In this document: piece after piece, positions 1 through 21,156 of the stretch
How the letters are laid out: the number at the start of each line of letters is the position of its first letter
Position numbering within the stretch: position 1 is the stretch's first letter
Assembly (NCBI GenBank): GCA_916610825.1
Contig: OU744454.1
Coordinates: 2,028,501 to 2,092,500, forward strand
DNA length: 64,000 nucleotides
Reading direction: 5' to 3'
Origin: Haliclystus octoradiatus
Taxonomy: Eukaryota > Cnidaria > Staurozoa > Stauromedusae > Haliclystidae
Translations under genes and position numbers: made by a program
The notes under the pieces: model-generated
Seen by the model: only the letters and a program-made list of their open reading frames with translations
Told to the model about the DNA's origin: nothing
The model's database searches: none

Positions 1-687
1 ATATGTGAACAAACCTATCTGTGCAATCTATAGTTTCACAATGTTGATTACTCCCTTGAAAATTTTGTGAACTTCATGAACAATTCATGAACAATTCATG
101 TACAATTCATGGACAATTCATTAGTAGTTAAAAAAAGGCTGGTGAACAGTTCATAAACGCATTCATAAACATGATACTTGCACAGTTAACAGATACTTCA
201 TGATAAAAGTGTATCATTTAATATCGATGAACTCATTTTGAAGTGCTATTGATAACAGACTACAGTCAAATCCAGCAATATCGGTATGCTAAGGAGGCAA
301 ATTATTTTACTGGTATTGGCAGAATCCATATTAGGGGTGATTATTCAAAAACGTTTGACCATGAATTAAGGGAGAGAGATCAGACTATTTTGTTTACTGT
401 TAAATATTGCCTGAATCTTCATTGGATTTTACTGTAGTTACATATTCACCCAGACGTAATGAAAATGATAGAAATGACTACACACTGTGATGACTGATTT
501 CCTGATGATTGAGTATAGCTCACAAGAAGAACTCCACATAATTAATACAACTGCATATTTGGATAGGTTGAGAACACAAATCATAACAAGGGTAAAGGTA
601 TATAAAGACATGCCTTGGAAATAAAATATTTTGTTGTTGTCTATGGCGTCATATTTGCTGTTGATGTTCTCAATATCTAATCATCTA
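1..687. other. Left-edge non-coding sequence, probably NIT2 intron
   Basis: I see no exon on either strand. It should be intron of NIT2, because the last exon seen (995-1073) ends in a donor and the rest of the gene must lie further left. Around 75-130 there is a short run of the motif ATTCATGAACA or close variants, part of a dispersed GTTCATGAAC-rich repeat that recurs elsewhere in the window. Confidence 0.5.
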
Positions 688-688
688 A

Positions 689-960
689 GGCCTGGTTCAT
701 ACGCCGTTCTGTACATGTGCCGATCCTATTATGCTCTTGCCAAAAATCAAAGATCGACTTCAGAGCGGCGTATGAAACGAATAAGAACGCTTCAATAGTT
801 GGATCGTGTTCAGGCGTTCCGAACGCCTTCATCAAATGTGAATTCATGCATAAAATCTTTGGAACGGTGTCTGAAACCAAATTGTTTATGTAGTCGATCT
901 GAAGGGGTTCTCAACTGGAATAGAATTGGCACATGTACAGAACGGCGTATGAACCAGGCC
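689..960. mobile_element. Short inverted-repeat element (MITE)
   Basis: The two ends are inverted repeats of about 32-40 bp, beginning GGCCTGGTTCATACGCCG on the left and mirrored at 929-960. The 272-bp body has no coding potential. No clean target-site duplication is visible, so the superfamily is open. It lies just downstream of NIT2 exon 6. Confidence 0.7.
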
Positions 961-994
961 TCCAAATAAAGGTAGCCATCAAATAAACACAAAC

Positions 995-3900
995 CTTGCT
1001 TGCATAAGCATTCTCCAATGCAATGGACCAGTTGTTTTGTTGAAAGCACCAGGATAGATTAATAACCTACAGCCTGGAAGACATGAAGCATAATTGCAAT
1101 TCTAATTTCTACATAAGCTGCAGTATCAACCATTGAATCAACACAGTACATAATAGTCATAATATACCAGTATCTATTAGATTGGAAACAACAATGTGGC
1201 AAAGACTCTGCAAAAGGAATTGCCTCATTCTTATTACCAATCTACTTATCATCTGTTTTAATTAAAGGAGGGCAGAGCAAGAGGGTAGCGCAAATGGATT
1301 TCAAATCTGATTATATCTGATGGACTGTGTTTCAAATTCCATGAAGGTCAATTCAACCTTGATTTTATCTAAAACATCAAATGCGTACCATGTAAGGATG
1401 GTGGATGGAATGGTTCAGAGGGAGAACTGCATTGTGAGTAGCTGCGGCGCATTGTTGCGCATTGACAATTGAGACCTATCTACCATGAAATCTGTTGAAA
1501 TTGATCTGCAGTGTTGCGGCTGAGATCAGTAAAGAGCGTTTATCATCATTGCTCTCAGCGAAAAAAGCCACTCATCTAGAAATAGAGAAGTGGTACGGGT
1601 GCCTTTCAGTAACGTGATACCGTCTCAATTACTTACTTTACTTTTAATTAGCATTAAGCACTTTTAGATACATGTGCGTGCATAATTACGATAACATACA
1701 TAGACAATGAATGTCTAACTTTTGACTATTTTGATTATCAATTATATTACACACTCTGCTGTATGGCATTGAGCACTCTCACATTCAGTAAAGACTAATA
1801 ATAAATATATTTATAATAAAATTTATGTTTATCTAATAGCAGATAATACAGGGCTATATGTCTTCTGACAGAGCGGTAAATAATAATAATATATGATGAA
1901 AGAGTCAAAGAATACGGCATTACGGATAGCATATCATAGAACGTAGATCATGTATATTTTTCATTGAGTAAAAAATCTGTTTGAAGATTGCAGTGAAATG
2001 CGTGAAACTTGAGTAACAGTAAAGAATGCGTATTCTTTGACTCTTTCGCCATATATTATTGTTATTTACATAGGCGTAGGGGCACATTTTCAATCAGGGG
2101 GGCAAAAACGGTTTTGCCCGAATAAAAATTTCCGGGGAATGTTGTTCTTATAAGAGGTAACTCACATGCAAAATTGCAGAAGATATATCACAGGATACAA
2201 GCACAAACATCATAGGCCTCCGGCAGCCCCACAAATTCCTTAATACTGCCATTACTAATATTGAAACATATTCATTTTACAGTCATATTGAGCAACTAAA
2301 TGATTATATAATTTTTTACTTCAAAAAGCCGTTATCAGCTCTTCCATTCCTCCTGCAACTTAGCTTTAGGGTGTAAATAATATTGTTCATTTATCCCTGT
2401 AGTGGATCGTTATAAACACCGTTTTAGTCATACCTGGTTCGTCAAGTAGGCCATCCTATTTTAGGTATTTACTTTTATTTCCTGAGATTGTTTAGACACC
2501 TTTGCGCAGAATATTTTGCTGCATATAACAGCGTGTTTTAGGTACCGTAAAATACACTTTTATATGCAGCACTGGGTTATGTATTTAATTTGAAAGAGCC
2601 AGACAAGCATATTTTATGGCAATGGTGAACCAATAGTAACCGCTCTTAAATAGTAGTCTTTTAAATAAATCAATTCCTCCAAGTTAATATAGCGAAAATG
2701 TTCACGTTGCGTTGAAGAAATACCGAAGTTCAAATTGTTTAGCAACAATCAATCATGTAAAAATTATGGAAACAATTATGAAGAGGAATAGGCACCTGAA
2801 AAGATTTTGGTGCTAGATAAACAGCTTCTGTTACTTTGGCACTTTATTGATCTGCTTCATTAATCCCTATGTGATCTGATGCGAAAAATTGTTGCGAGCG
2901 GAGCGAGCAAGAAAAATTTGGATTATTGTTTACTGATTAATTTAATTATATTTTTCAGGACAATGTTACGTATTAACCCGCGAAATATCGAATGACTGAA
3001 TAATTTCATTGCAAAGAGATATAAGAAATAGCTTGATCTGCCCGAAAATTGACCTAAAAATCCACTTACACATTTGAATATTAGATTGGAAAATGTTAAG
3101 AAGAAGGCTTGGGGTGGAATCTTGAAAATTAAGCGATCTAGCAACCATTATTATTGAATAAAATTATAAATATTAGATTGGAACATGATAAGAAGAAGGC
3201 TAGTGAGTAGGCTTACAATGCATAGATACTCCTGTTCATAAAACTGTTTTTGTGAAGTGTTGCCAATTTTATTAATACAGAGTAAGTTTCCTGAACACTT
3301 TCATTGTAACACAAAAAACTTGTAATTTGTTGATTTGCCCGAAAAAGTGCCCGAATTTTTGTCTCAAATGCGTTTGGGGGGCAAATGCCCTCCCTGCCCC
3401 CCAGCTCCTACGCCTATGGCTATTTATTCATTTATTTATAGATCTATATATTAATTCATGTTACTATAGTTTCACGCAGTGTGCGATCATCAGACAGTTG
3501 ATAGGCCTACTCAGTCTGATGATCGCACTCTGCATGAAACTATAGTAACAGAAATTAAGAATGTGTTTTCTTTGACGCAGTCACCATCCTTATGTATTAC
3601 AGCTCTGCCAATGCGTAATCGGTATGGAGCACTATCATATCTGACGATAGATAAATCTATCTTTATTATTATTAGACCGATATATTATAAATCAATATCT
3701 GATAAGCATTTGATAAATCAATGAAATAGATCTGCTACATCTGATTACATTTTTACCTTTTCTCTCGTATATTTGAGCCATTTCAGCAAAACGAACATCA
3801 TAGCATATTCCCAATCCAACTTTGAAATTACCTAAAGCAAAGTAGAAAGAATTATTGATTTATCATTCAGAGATATTCTAATAAAATAATTATTCAATAT

Positions 3901-6900
3901 TCATCTTAACATAAAAGAGAGTTCCAAAATCGTATGTTCATCCATCAGTTTGTAATTTTTCAACCAAATTTATTTGTAAATAGTATCACCAGAACTGCTG
4001 ATTTTTAATCCAGGTTACAGCGGAAGTTTTGTTTCTATTTTTGATTTATCCTCTTTGTATCGAAATAAAACAAAACGCAATTGTAACATACATGACACAA
4101 TGACAATTTTATATTACAGTCAAACCTGTATATAACGGCCAGCTACGAGAGGTAGATAAATTGACCATTATAGACAGGTGGCCTTTATATACAGGTTTTA
4201 TTCAATAGTATTTGCAGTGTATAACAGCGAGCTACGACGTAGATAAATTGACCATTATAGACAGGTGGCCTTTATATACAGGTTTTTATTCAATAGAAAA
4301 TACTATTATATAGACATACCAAGAGTGACCACTATAGACATGTGGTCGCTATATAGAGGTGACCGTTATAACAGGTTTGACTGTATCTATTACTTGTGGA
4401 GTGGCTCCTATTTCGCTCAGATCAATGTTGATATATGCCCATACCTTCAGGTACGTTTCAGCAGATTTCATGACAGACAGGGTCCAACAAAAAGGTTCTG
4501 CCTTCTGGAATCCTCTAGAGGCATTTTAACATTTTCTTCCGAATTTTCTTGTTGATGTTTGACCAATAAATCGTTAAATACAAATTTTCTTCTGAATTTG
4601 CCCTAGCCTTCCGAAATCTAGGATTCCAGAATTACTAATTTTGTTGGACCCTGATAGCAGACAGGCCTTGATTGTTAGAGAACGAAATTGCAGCTTTTGG
4701 CGATGAAGATCCCTTTGATTAAACCATTCTATTTCTGATTCACAAAACATTTCTTACAAAAGAATCTATTTAATCTTCATGAAAGTTTTTTTTACAAACT
4801 GTTCACAAGCAGTTAATGAAACATGCTTGAGCTCATATATGCATATACTTCAACTAACAGAAACTGAACATGAAAATAGCTGATCAATTTAAATACCATA
4901 CCATAGTCTTGGCTTGTTTGGAACGTATTTAAAGAATTTCCAGGTGTTAAAACTGATGATTCTATGAACGTGATACCATCAGGTATATCAATGTCAAACA
5001 GATGAACCTTGGAAATGATGATGAAATTAAAAACAAAATAAAGTATGTATCATGATGTATAGTATATTGAAATCTGTAGGCCATATAACAGCAAGCTATA
5101 TAAAAAGTAATGTAGACGGTGTCGCCCTACGGAAGGCACCCGTACCATTCCTCTATTTCTAGATGAGTGGCTTTTTTCGCTGAGAGCAATGATTTTAAAC
5201 GCTCTTTGTTGATCTCAGCCGTGACACTGCAGATCAAATTCAACAGATTTCATGGCAGATAGGTCTTGATTGTCAATGCGCAACGATGCGCCGCAGCTAC
5301 TCACAATGCAATTCCCTCTTGACCATTCCATCCGCCATCCTCAGATGGTACTCATTTGATGTTTCAGATAAAGTCAAGGCTGAGTTGACCTTAGGGGGAT
5401 TTGAACCACAGTCGATAAGATATGATCCGATCTGAAGTTCGGTTGCTCTGCCATCTGAGCTAATCCTCCTCAGCAAGCTATATGAGAGGTAGATAAATTG
5501 ACCGCTATATGCAGGTTGGCCTCTATATACAGGGTTGGTTGATTCAATGGAAATATACTACTTTGAACTGGAGAATATTCACTTTGAAAACTATGCTTTC
5601 CACGGAAATACGCAAAACGAGGAGAAAGGATAATGTCTGAATGTGACTCAAATCCTTTCGACGTTTACTCGACATTTGCTTAATCAGTGAGTATTGATTA
5701 ATAACCAAAGATGGAACAGTCAGAAGGCAGTTGCTTTAAATAGAGCTGTTTCATATCATAATGCCTTTGACAGTCTCTGATGTGAAGTATATTGACTTTG
5801 ATCTGAAGAATAGTTGATGTGACCTGCGTCGTGATCCATTGTTGCTTTTAGCAAAACAAACAATTGTTCATGTACCTTTTGTGAACAGTTCCTGAAATGT
5901 TCATGAAGTGTTCATAAAGATTTGGGCAATTTCAAGTATTTGAATTGGTTTATGAACACATAAGGAAATGTTCATGAACTGTTATGCCAGGGGGAGCAAT
6001 TCCTTGAGAAAGATAAGATTGAGCGATACAGACACCTTATGAAGGATAATACTGCCTAAATTACAGTCATACCTGTTATAATGGTCACCTCTATACGGCA
6101 GCCACCTGTGTATTGTGGTCACTCATGGTAGCGGTATGTCTAAATTAGTATTTTCTATTGAATCTACCCTGTAGATAAAGACCACCTGTATATAGTGGTC
6201 AATGTAGCCTATGTACCTCTCATAGGTGGCTGTTATATATAAGACCTGTATATAGTGGTCACTCTTTCTTGCAGAGTCTAAATTAGTATTTCTATTGAAC
6301 AAATGCTATATGTAAAGGCCACCTGCATATAGTGACCAACCTCTAAAAGATGACTGTTAGATACAGGTTTCACTAGGCTACCATTTGACATTTGTGATGT
6401 TCAGGTAAGGATAAGCTATAGTTTGTCTAATGATACTGAGTGATACTGTCATCAAAAATCAAATACCTTTCTATGTGTAGCTATATGTTCGCCATTAGGA
6501 TTGAAGACAGTGCAGGTGTTATAAAGCTTTTCTTTATCTCCAGTGGTTTCCTTTTCAGGTATTGAGCCACCGATAAGGTATACTTCATGTTCAGTTGCTG
6601 ATGATTTGAGCATTTCGTATGTTTCCCCGGGAATGTTTTCAGAGTATTCTTTGAAATATTGAGTGCCATAAGGAGCATTGAAGCATTCCTATTGGATAAC
6701 ATTAGTCAAAAATTGTATATATTTAAAATACACCTAAATAAAAGATTACTTATTGAACAAATAACTTTATAAATAAATTCATAATAAGTAATTGGCACAC
6801 AGTTCCCTGTGAAAACGAGGGGGAAATGAGAAGGCATCAGAAAATTACGAGCCACATCGGCAAGTAATTTTCGCCTTCGAGTTATCTCCTAAAGTGACTC

Positions 6901-8465
6901 GAGTGCGCCAAATATCAATAGCTCATAGGGAAATGTGCGCCAATTGCTTTGTAATAGAGCTACCACAACTTTTACAAGCATTTACATGACTTTCTTACTC
7001 AAAAAATGTTTTTGAAAACTCCTAATCCAATTAGAAATTCTCATTCGTGATCTCAAGTTCGAATTGTAAGATTGATTGCATTTTCCAACCAAGTTTGCTA
7101 TGTTGCAAACTCTAAACGAATCAGATTGATCGAATCATTTTCATTATAATACAATTCAAATAAGTTCATAAAACAAACGTTTGAAAAAATATAAGTTAGT
7201 AGTCTTCCCTGATAAACAGTTCATGAACGTTTGAATAGTGATTAATTAATAGGAAAAATATCAATGCGGAAAGTTATACTTTTTTATGTGTGCAGCTCAG
7301 AACATGCCAAATTGTACTAAATCGTACAACATTGATGACAGCTGCGCAACCATTAGCATTTCCTTACCATAATAAAAATTAGGCCTACTCTGAATGCAGT
7401 AGCACCATTGGGAACTATGATAAAGGCTGTGGAAAATGTTTTCAATTTAAAAATAACTTTATTTGTACTGCACTGATCATATGGATTAGGCTACATATTA
7501 TGTTTGCTACAGTATCCTTTCTGGTTTGAGTATTTGTTACATACCGGCAAAACAATTAGCTTTGCTCCCTTTTTTGCAGCTTCTGCAATTTTCTTCTGAG
7601 CATTCTTCAGATTGTCAACTTTACGACTTGTAACAGCCAATTGTATCAAAGCCAGTTTGACTGAAATGAAGATCAATCTTCAAGTATGCGTGACAGGTTG
7701 TTCTTCATTGTCAAGACCAAGGACTTTACATTACTAATTGAGACGGCATCGCTCTATCAAAGACATCTGTTTTAGAGGAGTGGTTATTTTCATAAAGAGC
7801 AAATCAATGATTATAGGCTACCCTAGATGCTATTTCCGGCTAGGCTTAGTGAGGGAAGCAGGCCATGTTTCAACACTTTCCCTGTAGCTCCTGGCCACTG
7901 GTTTAATAAAGCACATTTCTGATTTAAAAATTCAACTATTACTTTCTTTCTGGAAAATGCAATTCATTTGATCATTTTTCCATCCTTATGGTGCACATTG
8001 ATATGCACGTGAGAATAAAATCTGAGTTCAGTTAATTTGATATAGCAAAATTGATATAATTTTGGTTAATCTGGTTAGGGCTACTATATGTCCAGGCTAT
8101 AATACGTTTCATATTGTTGGTTTTGTTGGATACCTCCGACTGAAAAAAAGAATGATACTATAATTTGCTGTCCTGGCAGTTGAGCTCCCGAACATAATAT
8201 ACCAGTGAACTGACAAGTTTGACAACCACTCTTGAAAGTTAATCACAACATTCACACGTTGCCTGAGGCTCCCTGAGCTCAGTTGAATTTTCAATTAAAT
8301 TGCCTTTTCATGATACAAAATGAAAAACATTGCATTATTAGCAGAATAAGTCAGTAGATATTTAAGTAACCCTCTACCTTGCAGCATGATAAAAACAACA
8401 CAATTTCCAATAAATAATTACTGTATTAAACAGTATTTACCTGAACTTCTCGTTGCAGCAGCCAT
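995..8465 (-). CDS. NIT2: Omega-amidase NIT2, nitrilase family, 3-prime truncated by window edge
   Basis: NIT2 hydrolyses the amide of 2-oxoglutaramate and 2-oxosuccinamate, clearing transamination products of glutamine and asparagine. Six coding exons join in phase on the minus strand: 8465-8441, 7660-7545, 6688-6467, 5007-4902, 3831-3757 and 1073-995. They give 207 codons, starting [15 protein letters not shown]. The Glu-Lys-Cys nitrilase triad is present: Glu48 in [10 protein letters not shown], Lys121 in THRKVHLFD, Cys166 in GICYDVRF. Exon 6 carries the family block [14 protein letters not shown]. The family is about 276 residues, so roughly 70 C-terminal residues lie left of base 1; the last visible codon is split after two bases. 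Introns are large and hold MITEs, SINEs and hairpin elements. Orthology is firm from the motifs; the exon ends are hand-derived. Confidence 0.93.
1268..1618 (+). mobile_element. tRNA-derived SINE, family 1, full-length-like copy
   Basis: A degraded tRNA-like head is followed by a B-box-like stretch near 1327 (TTTCAAATTCC), then a conserved body ending in CCACTCATCTAGAAATAGAG near 1570-1590. The same body occurs inverted at 5102-5470, where the head is better preserved. It sits in NIT2 intron 5. Confidence 0.65.
1811..2055. mobile_element. Hairpin-core element, degraded copy
   Basis: This copy shares modules with the hairpin family described in the findings: TTTATGTTTATCTAATAGCAG at the left, GTGAAACTTGAGTAACAG near 2010, and TTTGACTCTTT near 2037. 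A near-twin lies at 33440-33640. Confidence 0.5.
3460..3549. repeat. Palindrome of the hairpin-core family
   Basis: The arms GTTACTATAGTTTCAC and GTGCGATCATCAGAC are mirrored after a short loop near 3504, with a few arm mismatches. It is followed by a tail containing AGCTCTGCC and GAGCACT, as in other members. Confidence 0.7.
4116..4385. mobile_element. MITE family A (CAGTCAAACCTGT termini)
   Basis: It begins ACAGTCAAACCTGTAT and ends with the mirror ACAGGTTTGACTGTA. Internally it repeats the block AGCTACGAGAGGTAGATAAA and the phrase ACAGGTGGCC. Copies or fragments recur at about 5075-5545 (split), 6063-6374, 13971-14140, 14722, 15149, 37700, 39513, 55722-56100 and 61097. The family has no coding capacity. 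Confidence 0.7.
4395..4730 (-). mobile_element. SINE family 1 fragment interrupted by a hAT-like MITE
   Basis: The flanks read as one SINE segment (CAGCAGATTTCATGACAGA, then GCAGACAGGCCTTGATTG). They match the intact copy at 5102-5470 once the inserted element 4478-4653 is removed. Confidence 0.55.
4478..4653. mobile_element. hAT-like MITE nested in a SINE
   Basis: The terminal inverted repeats are CAGGGTCCAACAAAA and TTTTGTTGGACCCTG. The flanking octamers ATGACAGA and ATAGCAGA agree at six of eight positions, consistent with an aged 8-bp target duplication. Relatives occur at 12304-13957 and 57282-57445. Confidence 0.7.
5102..5470 (-). mobile_element. tRNA-derived SINE, family 1, with 13-bp target duplication
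   Basis: On the minus strand the head has a pol III A box (TTAGCTCAGATGGCAGAGC, around 5446-5464) and B box (GGTTCAAATCC, 5397-5407). The body ends in CCACTCATCTAGAAATAGAG. The direct repeat CAGCAAGCTATAT flanks it at 5089-5101 and 5471-5483. The target is itself a family A MITE (about 5075-5545), so the SINE is the younger insertion. Confidence 0.85.
6063..6374. mobile_element. MITE family A copy
   Basis: It starts ACAGTCATACCTGTTATAATGG and ends near ATACAGGTTTCACTA. Internal blocks on both strands repeat GGCCACCTGTATATAGTGG-like sequence. It lies in NIT2 intron 3. Confidence 0.6.
6836..6960. repeat. Dispersed repeat, inverted relative at 37895-38005
   Basis: The core AAGTGACTCGAGTGCGCC followed by AAATATCAATAGCT is present here and inverted in CUL4 intron 14. 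I cannot place it in a transposon class. Confidence 0.4.
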
Positions 8466-8468
8466 GTT
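8458..8468 (-). promoter_or_regulatory. YY1-like motif over the NIT2 start codon
   Basis: The minus strand reads AACATGGCTGC, matching the AANATGGCNGC form of the YY1 site. The ATG in it is the NIT2 start. YY1 sites over start regions are known in housekeeping genes; use here is inferred. Confidence 0.4.
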
Positions 8469-11400
8469 GTTGATAATACTTCTAAAAGAGACTAGCAACA
8501 TTTATGATTTCACCGGAAGTGGATTAATCTACGATCTGTTTTCCAATCCTCCAAATTAACCAATAATTAATGCTTCTAAAAGCAAGAACGCTAATAGACG
8601 CTGAACTAGTATATCAAATATAAACTTTATTCTTGAGATGTAGAATTGTATATCACTTCTCCAGGCGTCCTCCGCATCCACAGTACCACATTTGTACAGT
8701 GCATAATAACTTTCTTTTTTTTAAGCTCATTTTTTTTTATTCCATTCCATAATCATTTACAACTAACGCATTCAAATGTAAAATTATATCATACATATTA
8801 AAACTAATTACGCCGTTTATATACATTTTAAAACTTAAAATAAACAATTGAATCTAGTAATAAAATAAATTAAAAAACCTATAATGCTACCACATCATCA
8901 TTGTAAATATTTAATTTGGAGGACTAACTGAAGAGTACTTCAGGAGCCGGATTGGATTTGATTTGATTTTTGCCAGTCAGGAACTGGAGTGGGAGACCGA
9001 GTCCAGAATGCAGTCCTGGAAATTTCTCAAAGCATTAGTAAAAGTTAAAAATTGTCTAAATATTTCTACACTGATAGAAGTTGGATCGGCTACATATTTT
9101 AGATTATGTTAATATATTTTGTAGCTTTCCATGAATTTATAGTTTAGCTTATGTCAAACAAAAATTAATTTAATAATCAATAAAAGGATACTAAATTGCA
9201 TTATAATCTTTCAAAAAGTGCTACAGAGATCCCAGAGACAGTCACAATGCGTACGTACTTTGACCCCCTCTCCCTCATGTACGTATAGTGCCTTATTTAG
9301 CGAGGAATTAATATTTTAAAATATGTGAGATTATCAGAGCATGATCGAAGTCAACTGACATCCACCCGATCTGTTTCTGAATTTCGTGACTAGCGCAAAT
9401 AACGGATCGAATGATTGATATTGCTACGATATTGCTGAATTATTCTATTAATCAGGATAAGCAAGGCTGTTCTCAGCCTTGTGCAAAATAAATTTGCAAA
9501 CGATCCTTCCGCCATAATGGACATGATTGCTATCTTCTCTATGGGTCACAAATACGGTTATCTAATTTTTAAATTACTGCATTTTATCAAGTTCGTATTT
9601 ATATCAGTTCATACGCAACGCTATATAATACAACGATACAATTTTAAGTATTATTTTAACTACGCCAATTAAAAATGTGAAAATGATAAAATCAAGCATA
9701 ATAAATATTTACATGATGACATGAATTCGTAAAACACGGGAGAGATCTACAATTAGATAACAATATTAAACGTTAAAATACATAATTGTTCGAATCGTGT
9801 GAAAAAATAATTCTTTGTGGGAATTTAAAGATCTCTTCTCTCCGACTAGAGTTTTTTGTTGACTCCAAATTAATTAAGCAAACAAAATACCGTTCTAGTG
9901 ATCACTATCAGTTTTGAAAACGATATAGTTTACTCATCCATAAAATTTGAAATAACTGTTGAGGGTATAATGTCCTTATCTAGTTATAAACAGTGAAAGC
10001 ACCAATTGCTTTCAATCAACATTTTTATCTTTGCTTCATCAAATAGTACCGTTTAAATTGGCTTCAAACCCACAAACTAAACAGTTTGATAAGAAATTCT
10101 CTCTCGTTTAATTAATATCCAGTCGTAGGCATTGTCATCTCTCCTTCTCAATTTGAACAAATTAGTACAAGAATTGAAGAATTATGAACCTACTTTACAT
10201 TTTTAATAACTATATAGCTTGTATATGTTATCAGTTTGAAATTTTTGTTTTATCTTAGCGGTAATCCTCTGATGGAAATCTCCTCTTTAAAAAACGGAAT
10301 CATTATATTTCCCGCTTGCACAAACACAGCAAGCATGTTCTATATAACAGCATAAAAACATTTCCCGTTGATTATCGTGGGATCAGAATTGTTAGTTGGT
10401 CCCACTCCTAAATAATAATTTTCTAAATGAACCTGTCATCTTATAATAACAATGTAATTTATCCATGTTCTCTTTTTCCAACTATTTTCATGGCAGATTA
10501 ACTTAATTTCCTGTAAAAATCATGTACAATAATCCAATTCCGATACAATAGGGTCGACTCATGAAAAAGTTAAAATTAAAAATGTACAGTAGTTCAAATC
10601 TTGAAAACGGAGATTCAAAGTGAAGGTAAAGTCATGTAATTTTGAATTTCCGTTTTTCAAGATTTGAAACTTCAATTTTTTTCAAATGCTTATTTCTCAA
10701 AAATTACTCATCTCCATTCGTAAAATTTTGACAAAATAATCAAGACACCTAGTACAACGAGTTAGGGTACACATTTCGATTTCTAATTTAGAGGAGCTAC
10801 TGCTAAACTTAGAAAACTTCCCCTTCTGCCTCTGCTATTGCTCACTAACATCAGATGTCTTTTTCAGGTCACATCGAAAGATCAAAGACGTATGCCCCTC
10901 AACCCGCTGCATGACATCCTTCACTGGCAACCGAAGGAGATGTTTCGACGGGGATATGGGAGAGTAGTATCTTTTCATAATGTTTTGTATCGTGAATTGT
11001 GTTATTTACAAGTTTCTTTGTCAGCTATGCCTGACCGTGATTTGTGGCGTCCTTTGTGTAGCAAATATGTAAGGCGTAAGATGGACAGCACATTCCTATA
11101 ATATGACTGTCTATACTACTATTAGCACGGATACCAATAATGGATAAATCGAAAATGGTATCCCAATTTGGGGGACACGGGGACACAGTCAGAAATCAAA
11201 CAGTTATTAATTAACGTGGATTTATTTAATAAAAACTTCATGTGACCCTCGTAATTCAGCTAAAAACTGTACAATGCTAATCATAGAGGAAGTTACAAAA
11301 AGGTATTGAAAAAATCTGCATATTTAAAAAATGCTATATTTCATTATCTATAAATTATAATCACTACAAAGTAAGAACAATTTTCATGTACGTACACAGA

Positions 11401-11872
11401 TAATATATAATAAAATGAAAAATTTATGCAGAAAAATGCAATTTAAAAATAATGTTCTTTTTATTTATTTTGATGAAAACCAACATAAAGCAACGCAACT
11501 ACTTTTCAATATCATTTGTGTTGTAAAAATAATTTAAATATTAAATCAACTCAACAAATATAATATCAAGTTAATTTCAAATATAGAAGAACTATGTCCA
11601 TGATATTTCAATATTTAAACTTTTTTTTAATTTCCATCCATCCACATACTTAGTAAATCTTGTAGTAATTAGAACAAGAAATATTTAATTTTTATTTATT
11701 AACGTGTCTTTTGTACAATAATCTGTCTTCACTTGGAGCAGTAAAATTCTCATTGAGGTCTGTGCAAGGACATAATAATATTGATCAAAGCTTGGAAAAC
11801 ATTTGATCAGATATTTTAATGATATGTGAGGAAAAAGTTGAAATTCCAACACAATTGTTTATTTGTTTATTT
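8466..11872. other. Intergenic region between NIT2 and the EDA-like gene
   Basis: It should hold the NIT2 5-prime UTR and promoter and the 3-prime UTR of the EDA-like gene, since both run leftward. I see no exon with good splice sites. A hairpin lies at about 10590-10680 (AATCTTGAAAACGGAGATTC mirrored as GAATTTCCGTTTTTCAAGATT). A possible LINE tail lies at 10868-11101. The rest is AT-rich and featureless to me. Confidence 0.5.
10868..11101 (+). pseudogene. Possible LINE ORF2 C-terminal remnant
   Basis: An open stretch ends LSAMPDRDLWRPLCSK. It resembles the short tail that follows reverse transcriptase in several LINE clades (pattern: L..AM.DRD.WR). There is no reverse-transcriptase core or terminal repeat nearby. 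It could equally be a chance open frame. Confidence 0.25.

Positions 11873-21156
<9,284 letters not shown>

Noticed and set aside
2923-3148. Overlapping minus-strand open frames
   Set aside because: They are short, in two competing frames, within NIT2 intron 5, with no family match.
4265-4555. 96-residue open frame
   Set aside because: It crosses a family A MITE, a SINE and a hAT-like MITE. The similar frames at 37752-38087 and 55960-56277 also run through MITE sequence, and the last also covers ABCG exon 7 by chance.
5397-5470. tRNA gene on the minus strand
   Set aside because: A and B boxes are present, but the sequence runs into a SINE body flanked by a 13-bp duplication and lacks a full acceptor stem. 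The heads at 31600, 56305 and 60816 are rejected for the same reason.
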